A stretch of 31,884 bases of DNA from Anaerolineales bacterium (GCA_020060485.1 JAGVAB010000118.1:1-31884); one strand, 5' to 3'; numbered from the stretch's first letter, positions 8,169-16,747 are shown. A program made the numbers and translations. The notes: generated by a model not told the origin, from the sequence alone.

Positions 8169-10307
8169 TTACCCGCTTTCCACCATACACAAAGAGATGC
8201 GCCCGCGTTCATGATCAATGCCGTCAATTTCCACTTCCAGGACGTTGCCAACCTGCAAGCGGGATCCCCGTGGAATTTTGCTGACGTGCATCAAACCATC
8301 TTGTTTGACGCCGATATCAATAAAAGCTCCAAAATCTATCACATTGCGTACCGTGCCCTTCAAGCGCATCCCCACCATCAGGTCTTCCATGGAGAGAACA
8401 TCACTGCGCAGGATCGGTGCCGGCAGATCCTCACGAGGGTCGCGCCCGGGACGCACTAATTGCTCATAAATATCTTCCAGAGTGGGTATCCCCACCTGCA
8501 ATTCATCGGCCAGCTTCTCAATCGGCTGAGTTGACTTGAACCTCTCCATTGTTTCCCGGCGCTCTTCTACCGGCGACTGCAAATCCAGGCCACAACGCGC
8601 CAGCACAGCCTCTGCCACCGGGTAGCTTTCCGGGTGGATGGCACTCATATCCAGCGGGTTCTCTCCATTGCGGATGCGTAAAAATCCGGCTGCCTGCTCA
8701 AACGCCTTGCTGCCCAGACCTGAAACACCTTTCATTCCCTCCCTGCTAATAAAAGGGCCGGCTTCATCTCTGTATGCTACGATTCTTTCAGCCAGCTTGG
8801 GACCCAATCCGGAAACATAGGTAAGCAAAGCCGGCGAAGCAGTGTTAACATCCACCCCCACCTGGTTAACCACGCTTTCCACCACGCCATCCAGAGAAGT
8901 GCCCAATTCAGTCTGGTTGACATCATGCTGGTACATGCCCACCCCGATCGCCTTTGGCTCAATTTTGACAAGCTCAGCCAGCGGGTCCTGCACCCGGCGG
9001 GCGATAGAGACCGCACCGCGAATGCTCACATCCAGATTTGGCATCTCTTTCCGCGCCTCCGGGCTGGCACTATAAACGCTCGCCCCGGCCTCATTTGTGA
9101 TCAGATAATTTAATTTTCCGCCTACCCTTTGAATCAATTCAGCCGCCAGTTTTTCTGATTCACGCGATGCAGTACCGTTGCCAATGGACAACAGGTCAAC
9201 ACTGTATTTTTCAACCAATTTTTCCAGAATCTCCAGCGTAGCCTTCCACTTCGCGTCTCCAAGATGCGGGTAGATCGTTCCCGTTTCCAGAATCTTGCCT
9301 GTCGGGTTCACAATGGCAATTTTGCAGCCCGTGCGAAACCCGGGATCAATACCCATTACTGTGTGTCCACTCAGCGGCGGCTGACTCAACAATGCACGCA
9401 AATTTGCCGCAAACACACTGATGGCATGCTTTTCAGCTTTTTCTGTCAACTCGCGGCGGATATCCCGTTCGATCGCCGGCAGCAACAAGCGTGCGGCTGC
9501 ATCTTCCATTGCCATGACAAGTTGATCGTCAAAAGGCGACAATGGTGTTGCTGTATAATGTGCCTCCATCGCCTGACGCCAGTCGCGCTCCAATACTTCC
9601 ACCTTGACCTTGAGAACATACTCATTTTCGCCACGGTTGATCGCCAGCACCTGGTGTGGCTGCAAGCGGTCAACCCGCTGGGTGAAATCATAGTAAATAC
9701 GATATACACCTCTCGTATCGTCAGCATCATCCTTCTTTTTGCACACCAGCGATCCCCAGGCCTTTGCCTTTTCACGCGTCGTCCGGCGCACGTCTGTGTG
9801 GTCGCTGATCGTTTCGGCCACGATGTCTCTTGCCCCCGCCAAAGCGGCCTCTACATCCGGCACTTCCTCATTCAAAAAAGATAATGCTGCTTCCTGTGCC
9901 GTGCCCTTGAATACCTCCTGTGCCAGGATGCGATCAGCAAGCTCTTGCAATCCCCGGCTTCGAGCCACACTCGCCCGCGTTTTCCGTTTGGGTTTGTAGG
10001 GTTGGTAAAGATCTTCCAGCTCGGTCAGAGTTTCTGCCGCTGTCAAGCTCTTCATCAATTCCGGCGTCATCTTCTCTTGTTCTTCAATGGATGAGATGAT
10101 GCTCGCCCGGCGTTCATCTACTGCCGTATACCGTTTAACCAGGGCTTCAACCTGCCGGATCTGCTCCTCATCCAATGTGCCGGTGCGTTCTTTGCGATAT
10201 CTGGCTATGAAGGGAATCGTATTGCCCTCTTCCAATAACTCGACGGTTGCGGCGACTTGATGCGCATGTAAATTCAATTCAACAGCGATACGGCTTTCAT
10301 ACGTCAT
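8169..10307 (-). CDS. tex: Tex-family S1 RNA-binding transcription accessory protein
   Basis: A 712-residue Tex protein, close to normal family length. Visible parts in order: the N-terminal Tex helical region with NTIPFIARYRKERTGTLDE (residues 29-47), a YqgF/RNase H-like domain beginning GIDPGFRTGCKIAIVN (319-334), two helix-hairpin-helix motifs (about 490-545, VSGLGPKLAERI and VSGLGSKAFEQ), and a C-terminal S1 domain (about 645-708, GTVRNVIDFGAFIDIGVKQDG). Tex binds nucleic acids and affects transcription and stress tolerance; its relative Spt6 is an elongation factor. It has its own promoter at 10369-10397 and no SD of full strength (AAGGAT about 12 bases before ATG). Confidence 0.96.
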   Translation of the reverse strand: MTYESRIAVELNLHAHQVAATVELLEEGNTIPFIARYRKERTGTLDEEQIRQVEALVKRYTAVDERRASIISSIEEQEKMTPELMKSLTAAETLTELEDLYQPYKPKRKTRASVARSRGLQELADRILAQEVFKGTAQEAALSFLNEEVPDVEAALAGARDIVAETISDHTDVRRTTREKAKAWGSLVCKKKDDADDTRGVYRIYYDFTQRVDRLQPHQVLAINRGENEYVLKVKVEVLERDWRQAMEAHYTATPLSPFDDQLVMAMEDAAARLLLPAIERDIRRELTEKAEKHAISVFAANLRALLSQPPLSGHTVMGIDPGFRTGCKIAIVNPTGKILETGTIYPHLGDAKWKATLEILEKLVEKYSVDLLSIGNGTASRESEKLAAELIQRVGGKLNYLITNEAGASVYSASPEARKEMPNLDVSIRGAVSIARRVQDPLAELVKIEPKAIGVGMYQHDVNQTELGTSLDGVVESVVNQVGVDVNTASPALLTYVSGLGPKLAERIVAYRDEAGPFISREGMKGVSGLGSKAFEQAAGFLRIRNGENPLDMSAIHPESYPVAEAVLARCGLDLQSPVEERRETMERFKSTQPIEKLADELQVGIPTLEDIYEQLVRPGRDPREDLPAPILRSDVLSMEDLMVGMRLKGTVRNVIDFGAFIDIGVKQDGLMHVSKIPRGSRLQVGNVLEVEIDGIDHERGRISLCMVESG

Positions 10308-10368
10308 TGCTAATCATCATCCTTGCTCACATTGGATTTCGCTCACAACCTGAGGCTGTGGCAGGAAA

Positions 10369-10397
10369 ATTCTAACACCGTTTGAACAACGTGTGAA
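10369..10397 (-). promoter_or_regulatory. tex promoter, -35 TTCACA, 17-bp spacer, extended -10
   Basis: On the minus strand TTCACA (10397-10392) is followed by exactly 17 bases and TAGAAT (10374-10369), with TG one base before the -10. The predicted RNA start is about 55 bases before the tex ATG. Five of six bases match the sigma-70 consensus in both boxes. Confidence 0.65.
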
Positions 10398-10414
10398 ATG
10401 GCTGCCCTTTATTT

Positions 10415-10428
10415 CTGCAAATTTGCAG
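10415..10428. promoter_or_regulatory. 14-bp perfect palindrome upstream of tex promoter
   Basis: CTGCAAATTTGCAG is a perfect palindrome located about 18 bp upstream of the tex -35 box and 20 bp from the downstream end of the DUF364 terminator. Its position would suit a dimeric regulator, but no family is recognised. Confidence 0.3.
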
Positions 10429-10447
10429 GATAAATCCAGCCCTCATT

Positions 10448-10488
10448 AAAAAACGATGCCCGCTGTTGATCGGCAGACATCGTTTTTT
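10448..10488 (-). terminator. Rho-independent terminator after the DUF364 gene
   Basis: Arms AAAAAACGATG (10448-10458) and CATCGTTTTTT (10478-10488) form an 11-bp stem. Read on the minus strand it follows the DUF364 stop by 17 bases and ends in six T residues. Confidence 0.8.
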
Positions 10489-10505
10489 CTTCACAAAAAT
10501 CAGGG

Positions 10506-11288
10506 TCAAATCTTTAATGTCGGTGATGTCATCGTCACCAAACGGACGCCGGCGCGATGCAATTGCCTGAAATTCCCTCCCTGTTCCAGTGTTCGTAACA
10601 CCGCATCCGGGTTAGTAACCACCGATCCCGAAAGCAAGCTTAACCCGTGTTCAAAACCCGCTGGATGCAAGGGTGTGCTTGGTCCTAGCAGCAGCGTGAC
10701 TGCCTGAGGCGAACACAGTTTCAATAAACCTTCAAAGGTATGGTTCACCAGCGTCATGGCGGTCAACGCCACCACATCTGCCTCTGGCAGTACCTGGCTG
10801 GCCATCCCGGCTGGCAGTTCGCCCGCATGGGGATTTTTTTCCAGGATCGTCAATTTTCCAACCCTGTCCTTAATGCGCGGAATAAAAGGAAAACTGCCGA
10901 TCAAGGCTACGGCTTTTCCCTCGCCATATCTGGCAATCACCTCTTCTGCATTAATGTCCACCATTGTCTCTTCAGGCGGATCCGGCAGCAAGGCATTCAA
11001 AGCCGCCATTCCGATGCTGCACATGGTCAACCGTTCCAAAAGGGCATACGCCGCCAATTCTTTGGCAGAGAATGCGTACAGATTACCTGCCTCAGGCACA
11101 TCCGGCCCTCGTCCATGCTGGTGCTCTTCTGTCAATGTGGATGCCAGTCCGCACTGCCTGCGTCCATTCACTTCAACGGCCACCGCCGTCCAATGCAGAC
11201 CAACGCGCACATCGCACACCCTTCCGTCTGGTGCAAGATTCAACAGAGTCTCGATCAACCCCATATTTGTGTTTACCTCACTTCCCAT
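10506..11288 (-). CDS. DUF4213/DUF364 protein, putative metal-chelation family
   Basis: A 260-residue protein. The N-terminal part (MGSEVNTNMGLIETLLNLAP to about residue 90) fits the DUF4213 enolase-N-like domain; the rest fits DUF364, with a Rossmann-like strand VALIGSFPFIPRIKD and the motifs EADVVALTAMTLVNHTFEG and LLLGPSTPLHP. DUF364 has been linked to heavy-metal chelation by structure and genome context only. The frame is open further upstream inside the previous gene; ATG 11288 is preferred because AAAGGA precedes it by about five bases and the homologous region begins there. It starts 14 bp after the small unknown gene, so both are one operon. Confidence 0.82.
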   Translation of the reverse strand: MGSEVNTNMGLIETLLNLAPDGRVCDVRVGLHWTAVAVEVNGRRQCGLASTLTEEHQHGRGPDVPEAGNLYAFSAKELAAYALLERLTMCSIGMAALNALLPDPPEETMVDINAEEVIARYGEGKAVALIGSFPFIPRIKDRVGKLTILEKNPHAGELPAGMASQVLPEADVVALTAMTLVNHTFEGLLKLCSPQAVTLLLGPSTPLHPAGFEHGLSLLSGSVVTNPDAVLRTLEQGGNFRQLHRAGVRLVTMTSPTLKI

Positions 11289-11302
11289 GTTTCCTTTCAA
11301 AC

Positions 11303-11728
11303 TCAAGAAACTGATTCCACCGCTTGCAAACGCTTCCAAGCGCCAACCCAGGGCGTGCCCAGCCGGTGCCGGGCCGGAATTTGTTCTTTGCCCAATTTTT
11401 GTGCCACCTGCGCCAGGAGCAGCACCATGGCTCCCCAATCTTCATCCAGCACAGCCTTGTATATTTGGTCTCCCAAAGACCTGGACCACTCCCATTCCAG
11501 GCGGAAGTGGTCTGCTTTAACCCAATACCCCCGTTTTTCCCAGGCGACTACAGAAGTTTCAATGGAATTATGAATTTCCCACAACGCCAACACAATATAG
11601 GCAGCCATATCTTTTGAATCTGAATTGGGTTCTGTTTGTTTTCCCAGTTCGCGGATCGCCAACACCACAGACCTGGCGAGTTGTTTGCGTTCTTTCCCGG
11701 CTGTTTCTGAATGAATTACCCTGCTCAC
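11303..11728 (-). CDS. Conserved-looking small helical protein, unknown
   Basis: A 141-residue soluble, helix-rich protein with several tryptophans (ALWEIHNSIETSVVAWEKRGYW, FRLEWEWSRSLGDQIYKAVLDEDW). I recognise no family. The pattern of conserved-style aromatic and charged residues suggests a regulatory or adaptor protein but this is only impression. I chose GTG 11728, since GGAGG lies five bases upstream; a TTG at 11740 in the same frame would place that GGAGG inside the coding region. It heads the operon with the DUF364 gene, which suggests a shared role, possibly metal or cofactor related. Confidence 0.65.
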   Translation of the reverse strand: MSRVIHSETAGKERKQLARSVVLAIRELGKQTEPNSDSKDMAAYIVLALWEIHNSIETSVVAWEKRGYWVKADHFRLEWEWSRSLGDQIYKAVLDEDWGAMVLLLAQVAQKLGKEQIPARHRLGTPWVGAWKRLQAVESVS

Positions 11729-11765
11729 AGCATCCTCCAATGATTAATAATGCCCCATGCCGCCG

Positions 11766-11796
11766 ATTATACACCTGAAAAATATACACTCACCAA
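11766..11796 (-). promoter_or_regulatory. Candidate promoter of the small unknown/DUF364 operon
   Basis: On the minus strand a perfect TATAAT (11771-11766) lies about 38 bases before the proposed GTG start. TTGGTG (11796-11791) is a poor -35 at 19-bp spacing. Confidence 0.5.
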
Positions 11797-11902
11797 AAGC
11801 ACAGTAGATAGGAGGGCGCTTTACACCAAAACACCCCGCCGCCCTTTTTCTCGGCAATTTCCAGAGAGCCGAAATAAAGGTCTTTAATTGTGCGGCAGGG
11901 AA

Positions 11903-11933
11903 TTGTGATTCCAGTCCCCGTTTGCTATATAAT
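11903..11933 (+). promoter_or_regulatory. Candidate promoter of the clostripain-like gene
   Basis: TTGTGA (11903-11908) is followed after 17 bases by TATATA, which overlaps a perfect TATAAT at 11928-11933, with TG one base before TATATA. The start codon lies about 75 bp downstream. Confidence 0.5.
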
Positions 11934-12010
11934 CAACATAATTACTGTTTCCGTGAATACTTGAAATCCGGACTTTCCCTCTACCCAGTCTGCCTCTAAG
12001 GAGATCTCCC

Positions 12011-14209
12011 GTGAACAAAAAATATCTGTTGATCCTTATTGTTGTTCTGGCGGTTGCAGCCTGTTGCTGCCTGGTCATCGCGGGTATCTGGTTGTTCTTT
12101 CCATCGGACAGCACCAGCTCCACCAATTCGGCCAATGCCGATATTGCGCTTACTGTTACAGCCATTGTTGAGCAAAATGAACAGATTGCCCAAATGACCG
12201 CCCGCACGCCTGCGCCCTACAGCCCGGATCAAACCTGGTTGGTTATGCTCTATCTGGCCGGAGACAACAATCTCGAGGAAGAACTCTTCTTCGACCTGAA
12301 CGAGGCCGAACTGATCGGCTCCACCGGGCAGGTACAAATTATTGCCCAGTTTGACCGCTATGCCGGTGAGGAAAATGATTTTACCGGAGATGGCAACTGG
12401 ACAACTGCCAAACGGTTTTATCTCACCCAGGACGACGACCTGAACAAGATCAATTCGACAGAACTGGCCGACCTGGGCGAGGTGGACACAAGCTCAGCAG
12501 ACACGCTGGCTGACTTTATCGCTTGGGCAATGACCAATTACCCGGCTGACCGCAATGTGCTGATCATGTCTGACCACGGCTCTGGCTGGTTGGGCGGCTG
12601 GCAGGATGACGAGAGTGGCAGTAATATGTATCCGGATGATCTTCAAGCCGGGTTGAAGCAAGGTCTGCGCTCTGCTGGTGTGAGCCGCCTTGACATGATC
12701 GGATTTGACGCCTGTCTGATGAGCCAGATCGAGATCATCAGTACCGTCGCTCCATATGCCAGATACATGGTTGCATCGGAAGAATATGAGCATGGCTTCG
12801 GATGGGCTTATGCCGCTTTTCTGGACTCCCTGACCACCAAACCTGGCATGAGCACTGCGGATTTGGCCGCAAGAATTGTCGAATCCTTTATTGCCGAAGA
12901 TATTGTGTTTGTGGATTTACCTGGTGCAGAACAGGAAATCCAGAGATATCTGGAAACCCAAACGCTCTCCGCCATCGATCTGGACGCTTACCCAGACCTA
13001 GTTGCAGCCATCAACGACCTTTCTTACAAACTGCAATACACGGATCAATCATCCATTGCCTCTGCCCGCTCCTACGCCCAGTCCTTCGACAATATTTTCC
13101 AGGACGAAAGCCGCAGAGATCAGGTGCCGCCATCATACATCGATCTGAACCATTTCATTCAAATCATACAAAGCCTTGCCCCTGACGACCAGGAAATCAC
13201 TTCTGCTGTAGCCAAAGTCGAATCAGCCATTCGCTCCGCAGTGATCGCCGAAAAACACGGCAGTTCCGTACCCGGTGCAAGTGGTATTTCCATTTTCTTT
13301 CCCAACTCCACACTCTATTCCTGGGTGGGTTTTGAAGACAGCCTGTATTCCTACCCACAGATCGCCAGAAATTTCTCTGAAGACTCTCTCTGGGACGATT
13401 TTCTTGCGTTCCACTATACGCAGCAGGCTTTCAAACCAACGGACAGTTTTGCCGCTCTTGCCTCAAAATCTGCCCCGCTGGTCATGCCTGGCGCAGGCGA
13501 GATCAGCTTCAGTCCCGTCCAACAAACTGCCACAGATATTGCCGCCAATCAAACCGTAACCCTGACCACCACCATCACTGGCACAAATATTGCCTTTATC
13601 TATACCGACATCGCCTACTATTGGGAAGATGATAATTCATTTCTGACAGCCGACATGAATTACATCTGGGCTGATGCCACCAAAGAAGTTAACGGCATTT
13701 TTTACCCCGACTGGGGTACAGGTATCTTCCCGGTCAGTTTTGATTGGGAACCAGCCATGTATTACCTAACAGACGGAAACTACGAAACGCTGGCCCTTGT
13801 CTACCCCAAGGATTATGGTCCTCCTGAAGAACCGGCAACCTTTGGAGTGGATGGTGTTTACAAGATGGCTAATGGGGGTGGAGAATATGAAGCCACAATA
13901 TCCTTCACCGGTGATGGAATCATGAGAGAAATTGTCGGCCTCAACCCATCTGCTGGCGGTGTCTTTGCCCCATTCCAAATCCGGCCTCAAATAGGCGATC
14001 AATTTTTTGTCTATCAGGAATGGTTTGAAAACGACGAGTTCGTCTATTATCTCCACGAGACCCCGCTGGTTTACAGTGGGCAAGACTTTACCTTCAATGC
14101 ATACGATGCCGAACCGGGACTCTACATCGTCGGCTTCATCGTTGAGGACTTTGAAGGCAATTATTATTTTTCGGATTATGTGGAGATTGACGTGCGTGGA
14201 AGAGAATGA
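12011..14209 (+). CDS. Clostripain-family (C11) cysteine peptidase, membrane-anchored or secreted
   Basis: A 732-residue extracytoplasmic protein. GTG 12011 is the start, with AAGGAGAT six bases upstream. Residues 5-30 form a signal/anchor; VAAC at 15-18 fits a lipobox, but the hydrophobic stretch continues after the cysteines, so a membrane anchor is as likely. The peptidase domain (about 75-430) starts WLVMLYLAGDNNLEE and holds the C11 catalytic pair, His189 in SDHGSGW and Cys235 in FDACLMS. Residues 430-732 look like beta-rich accessory domains (TVTLTTTITGTNIAF, LYIVGFIVEDF). C11 peptidases usually cleave after Arg or Lys and can self-activate. It is a single-gene unit before a tRNA, followed by an inverted repeat. 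Confidence 0.9.
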   Translation: MNKKYLLILIVVLAVAACCCLVIAGIWLFFPSDSTSSTNSANADIALTVTAIVEQNEQIAQMTARTPAPYSPDQTWLVMLYLAGDNNLEEELFFDLNEAELIGSTGQVQIIAQFDRYAGEENDFTGDGNWTTAKRFYLTQDDDLNKINSTELADLGEVDTSSADTLADFIAWAMTNYPADRNVLIMSDHGSGWLGGWQDDESGSNMYPDDLQAGLKQGLRSAGVSRLDMIGFDACLMSQIEIISTVAPYARYMVASEEYEHGFGWAYAAFLDSLTTKPGMSTADLAARIVESFIAEDIVFVDLPGAEQEIQRYLETQTLSAIDLDAYPDLVAAINDLSYKLQYTDQSSIASARSYAQSFDNIFQDESRRDQVPPSYIDLNHFIQIIQSLAPDDQEITSAVAKVESAIRSAVIAEKHGSSVPGASGISIFFPNSTLYSWVGFEDSLYSYPQIARNFSEDSLWDDFLAFHYTQQAFKPTDSFAALASKSAPLVMPGAGEISFSPVQQTATDIAANQTVTLTTTITGTNIAFIYTDIAYYWEDDNSFLTADMNYIWADATKEVNGIFYPDWGTGIFPVSFDWEPAMYYLTDGNYETLALVYPKDYGPPEEPATFGVDGVYKMANGGGEYEATISFTGDGIMREIVGLNPSAGGVFAPFQIRPQIGDQFFVYQEWFENDEFVYYLHETPLVYSGQDFTFNAYDAEPGLYIVGFIVEDFEGNYYFSDYVEIDVRGRE

Positions 14210-14225
14210 CCCATCCCGTTTTCAG

Positions 14226-14279
14226 GAACTTCTCCTGTCCCAGGTCATGATTGGCAAATTGGAATTTCAGGAGAAGTTC
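14226..14279 (+). terminator. Long-loop inverted repeat after the C11 peptidase gene
   Basis: GAACTTCTCCTG (14226-14237) is complementary to CAGGAGAAGTTC (14268-14279), a perfect 12-bp stem with a 30-base loop beginning 17 bases after the stop. It lacks a strong T tract, so termination is only likely, not sure. Confidence 0.5.
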
Positions 14280-14322
14280 TTATACAGATTTTACACAAAG
14301 CGATTATAAGTAAAGCAATATT

Positions 14323-14331
14323 TGGTATAAT
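14323..14331 (+). promoter_or_regulatory. Extended -10 promoter for tRNA-Leu
   Basis: TGGTATAAT is a perfect TATAAT with the TG extension; the predicted RNA start is about 25 bases before the tRNA. No consensus -35 is seen. Confidence 0.6.
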
Positions 14332-14363
14332 TACCTGCTGTCCCAGGCGGAAATGATCCTCAT

Positions 14364-14445
14364 GGGGAAGTGCTGGAATTGGCAGACAGGCTTGACTTAG
14401 GATCAAGTGCCGCATGGCGTGAGGGTTCAAATCCCTCCTTCCCTA
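14364..14445 (+). tRNA. tRNA-Leu (anticodon UAG)
   Basis: The cloverleaf folds fully: acceptor GGGGAAG with CTTCCCT (14438-14444), a leucine-type D arm CTGGAATTGGCAGACAG, anticodon stem CTTGA/TCAAG with loop CTTAGGA (anticodon TAG), a class II variable arm (GCC-GCAT-GGC), and T arm GAGGG-TTCAAAT-CCCTC. The discriminator base is A73, as expected for leucine. The first acceptor pair is G-T, a wobble. CCA is not encoded. It reads CUA and CUG-type leucine codons and is followed 58 bp later by the trigger factor gene, possibly in one transcript. Confidence 0.95.
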
Positions 14446-14503
14446 CTGGAAAACTACTGCACTAAATTTTGGACAAGTTCTTTATCAAAGAAGGAATTAA
14501 ACC

Positions 14504-15991
14504 TTGAAAATCGAAACAACTCTCCAGGACAATCACCACATGACCGTTTCAGTTGAACTGGAACAGGCCACAATCGATAAATACTATCGCCGCGCAATCC
14601 GCCAGATCGCTAAAAAAGCGAAGTTTCCCGGTTTCCGCCCTGGCAAAGCCCCCGATGCCATTGTTGTCCAGACATACGGTCAGGATTACATTGAAGCCCA
14701 GGCTCTCGATATGCTGTTGGATGAAGTCTACCCCGATATCCTCAAGGAAGCCGATATTGACCCGACCGGCCCCGGTTCTCTCGAAACCGTCGAACTGCCC
14801 CGGTTAACCTTCTCCGTTCCCTTAGCGCCAGTGGTGGAACTTGGTGATTATCGCAGCATGCGCAAGCCTTATGAGCTTGTGAAAACCACAGATGAAGATG
14901 TCGAAAAGGTCATCATGGATATTCGCCGCAGCTTTGCCACATCAGAGCCGGTGGAGCGCCCGATTCAGGAAGGCGATCAGGTTTTCTTTGAAATCTCCAG
15001 CAAGCTGGTCAAACCGGCTGAAGGCGAAGATCCTGAAATTTTCAAGCAAATGCCCTACCAGGTCATTGCAGGTGAAGAAGACCAAACCGGTTACTTCTAT
15101 CCCGACTTCTCCAAAGAACTGATTGGTTTATCAGAAGGTGAAGAGAAAACCTTCAAACATAAATATCCAAAAGATGCCAGCATTGAAACCCTGCAAGGCA
15201 AACAGGTTGAATTCCGTGTCAAGGTGCAGTCGATCAAAGTCTTGCAGCTCCCCGAACTTGATGATGATTTTGCGAAAGAAATCGGTCAATTCGAAAATGT
15301 TGATGAGTTGCGCAAAGATATTTTTGAACGCTTGCAGGAACGAAAGACACTGGAATACGACGAGGATTACCTTGGCGACCTGATCGATGAGATCGTCGAA
15401 AACTCAACCGTAAAATACGCCGACACCACCCTGCAGGAAGAAATCGACGAGATCATTGAATCTCTCAAAGCGGACCTGGCTGAGAAGAAAATGGAACTGG
15501 ATGCCTATCTCAAATCGCGCGAGATGGACCTGGAGGCTTTCATTGAACAAGATGCCCGACCTGCCGCTCAAAAACGGCTCGCCAGGTCGCTTGTCCTGCG
15601 TACAATCGCCGAGAAGGAAGAACTGCGCCTGGACAACCAGGAACTGCAGAGCGCAATAACCCGGGCGATGATGGAAGTTACCTCCTACATCGATCCCGGC
15701 ATGTTCAAGATCAAGCAGAAGCGGGACGACCTCGCCCAGGCTATTACCATGGATACCGCCAACCGTCTTTTCAATCAGCAGCTCATGGGGCGCTTGAAGG
15801 ATATCGCATCCGGAGCGCTGGAAGAAAAGGAAAAACAGGCCGCCCTTGAGGCCAAAGCCAAAGCAAAAGCTGAAGCCAAAGAAGCCAAGGCCAAAGCAAA
15901 AGCTGAAGCCGAACTTAAAGAAGAAGCTACGGTGGATACTGTTGCGGAGCAGGAAGTCATCGCGGAAAAACCGGAAACAACAGAGGAATAA
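14504..15991 (+). CDS. tig: Trigger factor, ribosome-bound chaperone with Lys/Ala-rich tail
   Basis: A 495-residue trigger factor, about 60 residues longer than E. coli's. The ribosome-binding domain holds the signature GFRPGKAP (43-50); a peptidyl-prolyl isomerase-like FKBP domain follows at about 155-250 (IQEGDQVFFEISSKL); the rest is the helical chaperone cradle. Residues from about 448 form a low-complexity tail rich in AKAKAEAKEAK, ending in acidic sequence, probably an extended helix. Start is TTG 14504, with AAGGA eight bases upstream; no ATG fits. It binds nascent chains at the exit tunnel. clpP follows at 84 bp, as in many bacteria. Confidence 0.96.
   Translation: MKIETTLQDNHHMTVSVELEQATIDKYYRRAIRQIAKKAKFPGFRPGKAPDAIVVQTYGQDYIEAQALDMLLDEVYPDILKEADIDPTGPGSLETVELPRLTFSVPLAPVVELGDYRSMRKPYELVKTTDEDVEKVIMDIRRSFATSEPVERPIQEGDQVFFEISSKLVKPAEGEDPEIFKQMPYQVIAGEEDQTGYFYPDFSKELIGLSEGEEKTFKHKYPKDASIETLQGKQVEFRVKVQSIKVLQLPELDDDFAKEIGQFENVDELRKDIFERLQERKTLEYDEDYLGDLIDEIVENSTVKYADTTLQEEIDEIIESLKADLAEKKMELDAYLKSREMDLEAFIEQDARPAAQKRLARSLVLRTIAEKEELRLDNQELQSAITRAMMEVTSYIDPGMFKIKQKRDDLAQAITMDTANRLFNQQLMGRLKDIASGALEEKEKQAALEAKAKAKAEAKEAKAKAKAEAELKEEATVDTVAEQEVIAEKPETTEE
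15857..15910 (+). repeat. 33-bp period repeat in the trigger factor tail
   Basis: A 21-base unit at 15857-15877 recurs identically at 15890-15910, an offset of 33 bases or 11 codons. The encoded tail is an 11-residue (hendecad-like) alternation of Lys, Ala and Glu. Confidence 0.8.
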
Positions 15992-16000
15992 ACATACTGC

Positions 16001-16020
16001 TCTCCTGTCCTCGCAGGAGA
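16001..16020 (+). other. Small hairpin between tig and clpP
   Basis: TCTCCTG and CAGGAGA form a 7-bp stem with a six-base loop just after the tig stop. No T tract follows, so it is more likely an RNA processing or stability element than a terminator. Confidence 0.35.
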
Positions 16021-16075
16021 ATGCCCGGCAGAACACCGCCGCTTGATACTGGTTCTTTGATATAAGGAGAACACC

Positions 16076-16684
16076 ATGACCCAAATCAACCCGAGCGCCA
16101 TCGTTCCGATGGTTATCGAATCGTCCGGTCGGGGCGAACGTGCCTACGACATCTTTTCCCTGCTGCTTAAGGAAAGGATCGTCTTTGTTGGCACCGCCAT
16201 CAACGATCAGATTGCCAACCTCATCGTGGCTCAGCTTCTCTATTTGAGCCGTGAAGACCCGGACAAAGAAATTCAAATGTACATCAATTCGCCTGGCGGG
16301 CAGATTTACGCCGGTCTGGCAATTTACGACACCATGCAAATGATCCCCAATCTCATCAGCACGGTTGCCGTGGGCGTAACTGCCTCCTTTGGCACCGTTC
16401 TGCTGGCAGCTGGCTCCAAGGGCCGGCGCTATGCCTTGCCCCACGCCACCATTCATATGCACCAACCTTTGGGCGGCGCCCAGGGCCAGGCAACTGATAT
16501 TGAAATTCAGGCAATGGAAATCCTGCGGTTGAAATCCCGCCTGAACGAGATCCTCTCAAAAGCCACCGGCCAGGAGATCGATTCCATCAAGCATGATACC
16601 GACCGGGACTTCTATATGGACGCTGAAGCTGCCGTAAAATACGGACTGGTCGACCAGGTTCTGGCACCGCCCGATAAGAAATAA
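16076..16684 (+). CDS. clpP: ATP-dependent Clp protease proteolytic subunit
   Basis: A 202-residue ClpP serine protease that forms a tetradecameric chamber and degrades substrates fed by ClpX or ClpA/C. The catalytic triad is intact: Ser104 in GVTASFGT, His129 in HMHQP, and Asp178 in DTDRDFY, aligned with the ERDRF Asp of E. coli. The oxyanion strand reads GVTASFGT where most have GQAASMGA, a conservative difference. A typical N-terminal [16 protein letters not shown] follows a short leader. AAGGAGA precedes ATG 16076 by five bases. clpX is not adjacent; the gene ends with a terminator. Confidence 0.97.
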   Translation: MTQINPSAIVPMVIESSGRGERAYDIFSLLLKERIVFVGTAINDQIANLIVAQLLYLSREDPDKEIQMYINSPGGQIYAGLAIYDTMQMIPNLISTVAVGVTASFGTVLLAAGSKGRRYALPHATIHMHQPLGGAQGQATDIEIQAMEILRLKSRLNEILSKATGQEIDSIKHDTDRDFYMDAEAAVKYGLVDQVLAPPDKK

Positions 16685-16714
16685 GCGGGGCTGGACATTA
16701 CTAAAGACAAACTT

Positions 16715-16747
16715 GGCCGGATGGCAGCCGTCATCCGGCCTTCCTTT
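16715..16747 (+). terminator. Terminator after clpP
   Basis: GGCCGGATG (16715-16723) and CATCCGGCC (16732-16740) form a 9-bp stem with an 8-base loop followed by TTCCTTT. It closes the tig-clpP unit before the HAD gene. Confidence 0.85.

Noticed and set aside
10740..11573. 277- and 254-codon plus-strand frames over the DUF364 operon
   Set aside because: Antisense to two genes with better starts and ribosome sites; Cys/His-rich composition typical of shadow frames.
15404..16465. Long open frame (353 codons) on the minus strand over tig and clpP
   Set aside because: It lies entirely antisense to two certain genes, spans their junction, and its low-complexity Phe-rich translation mirrors the Lys/Ala tail of trigger factor.
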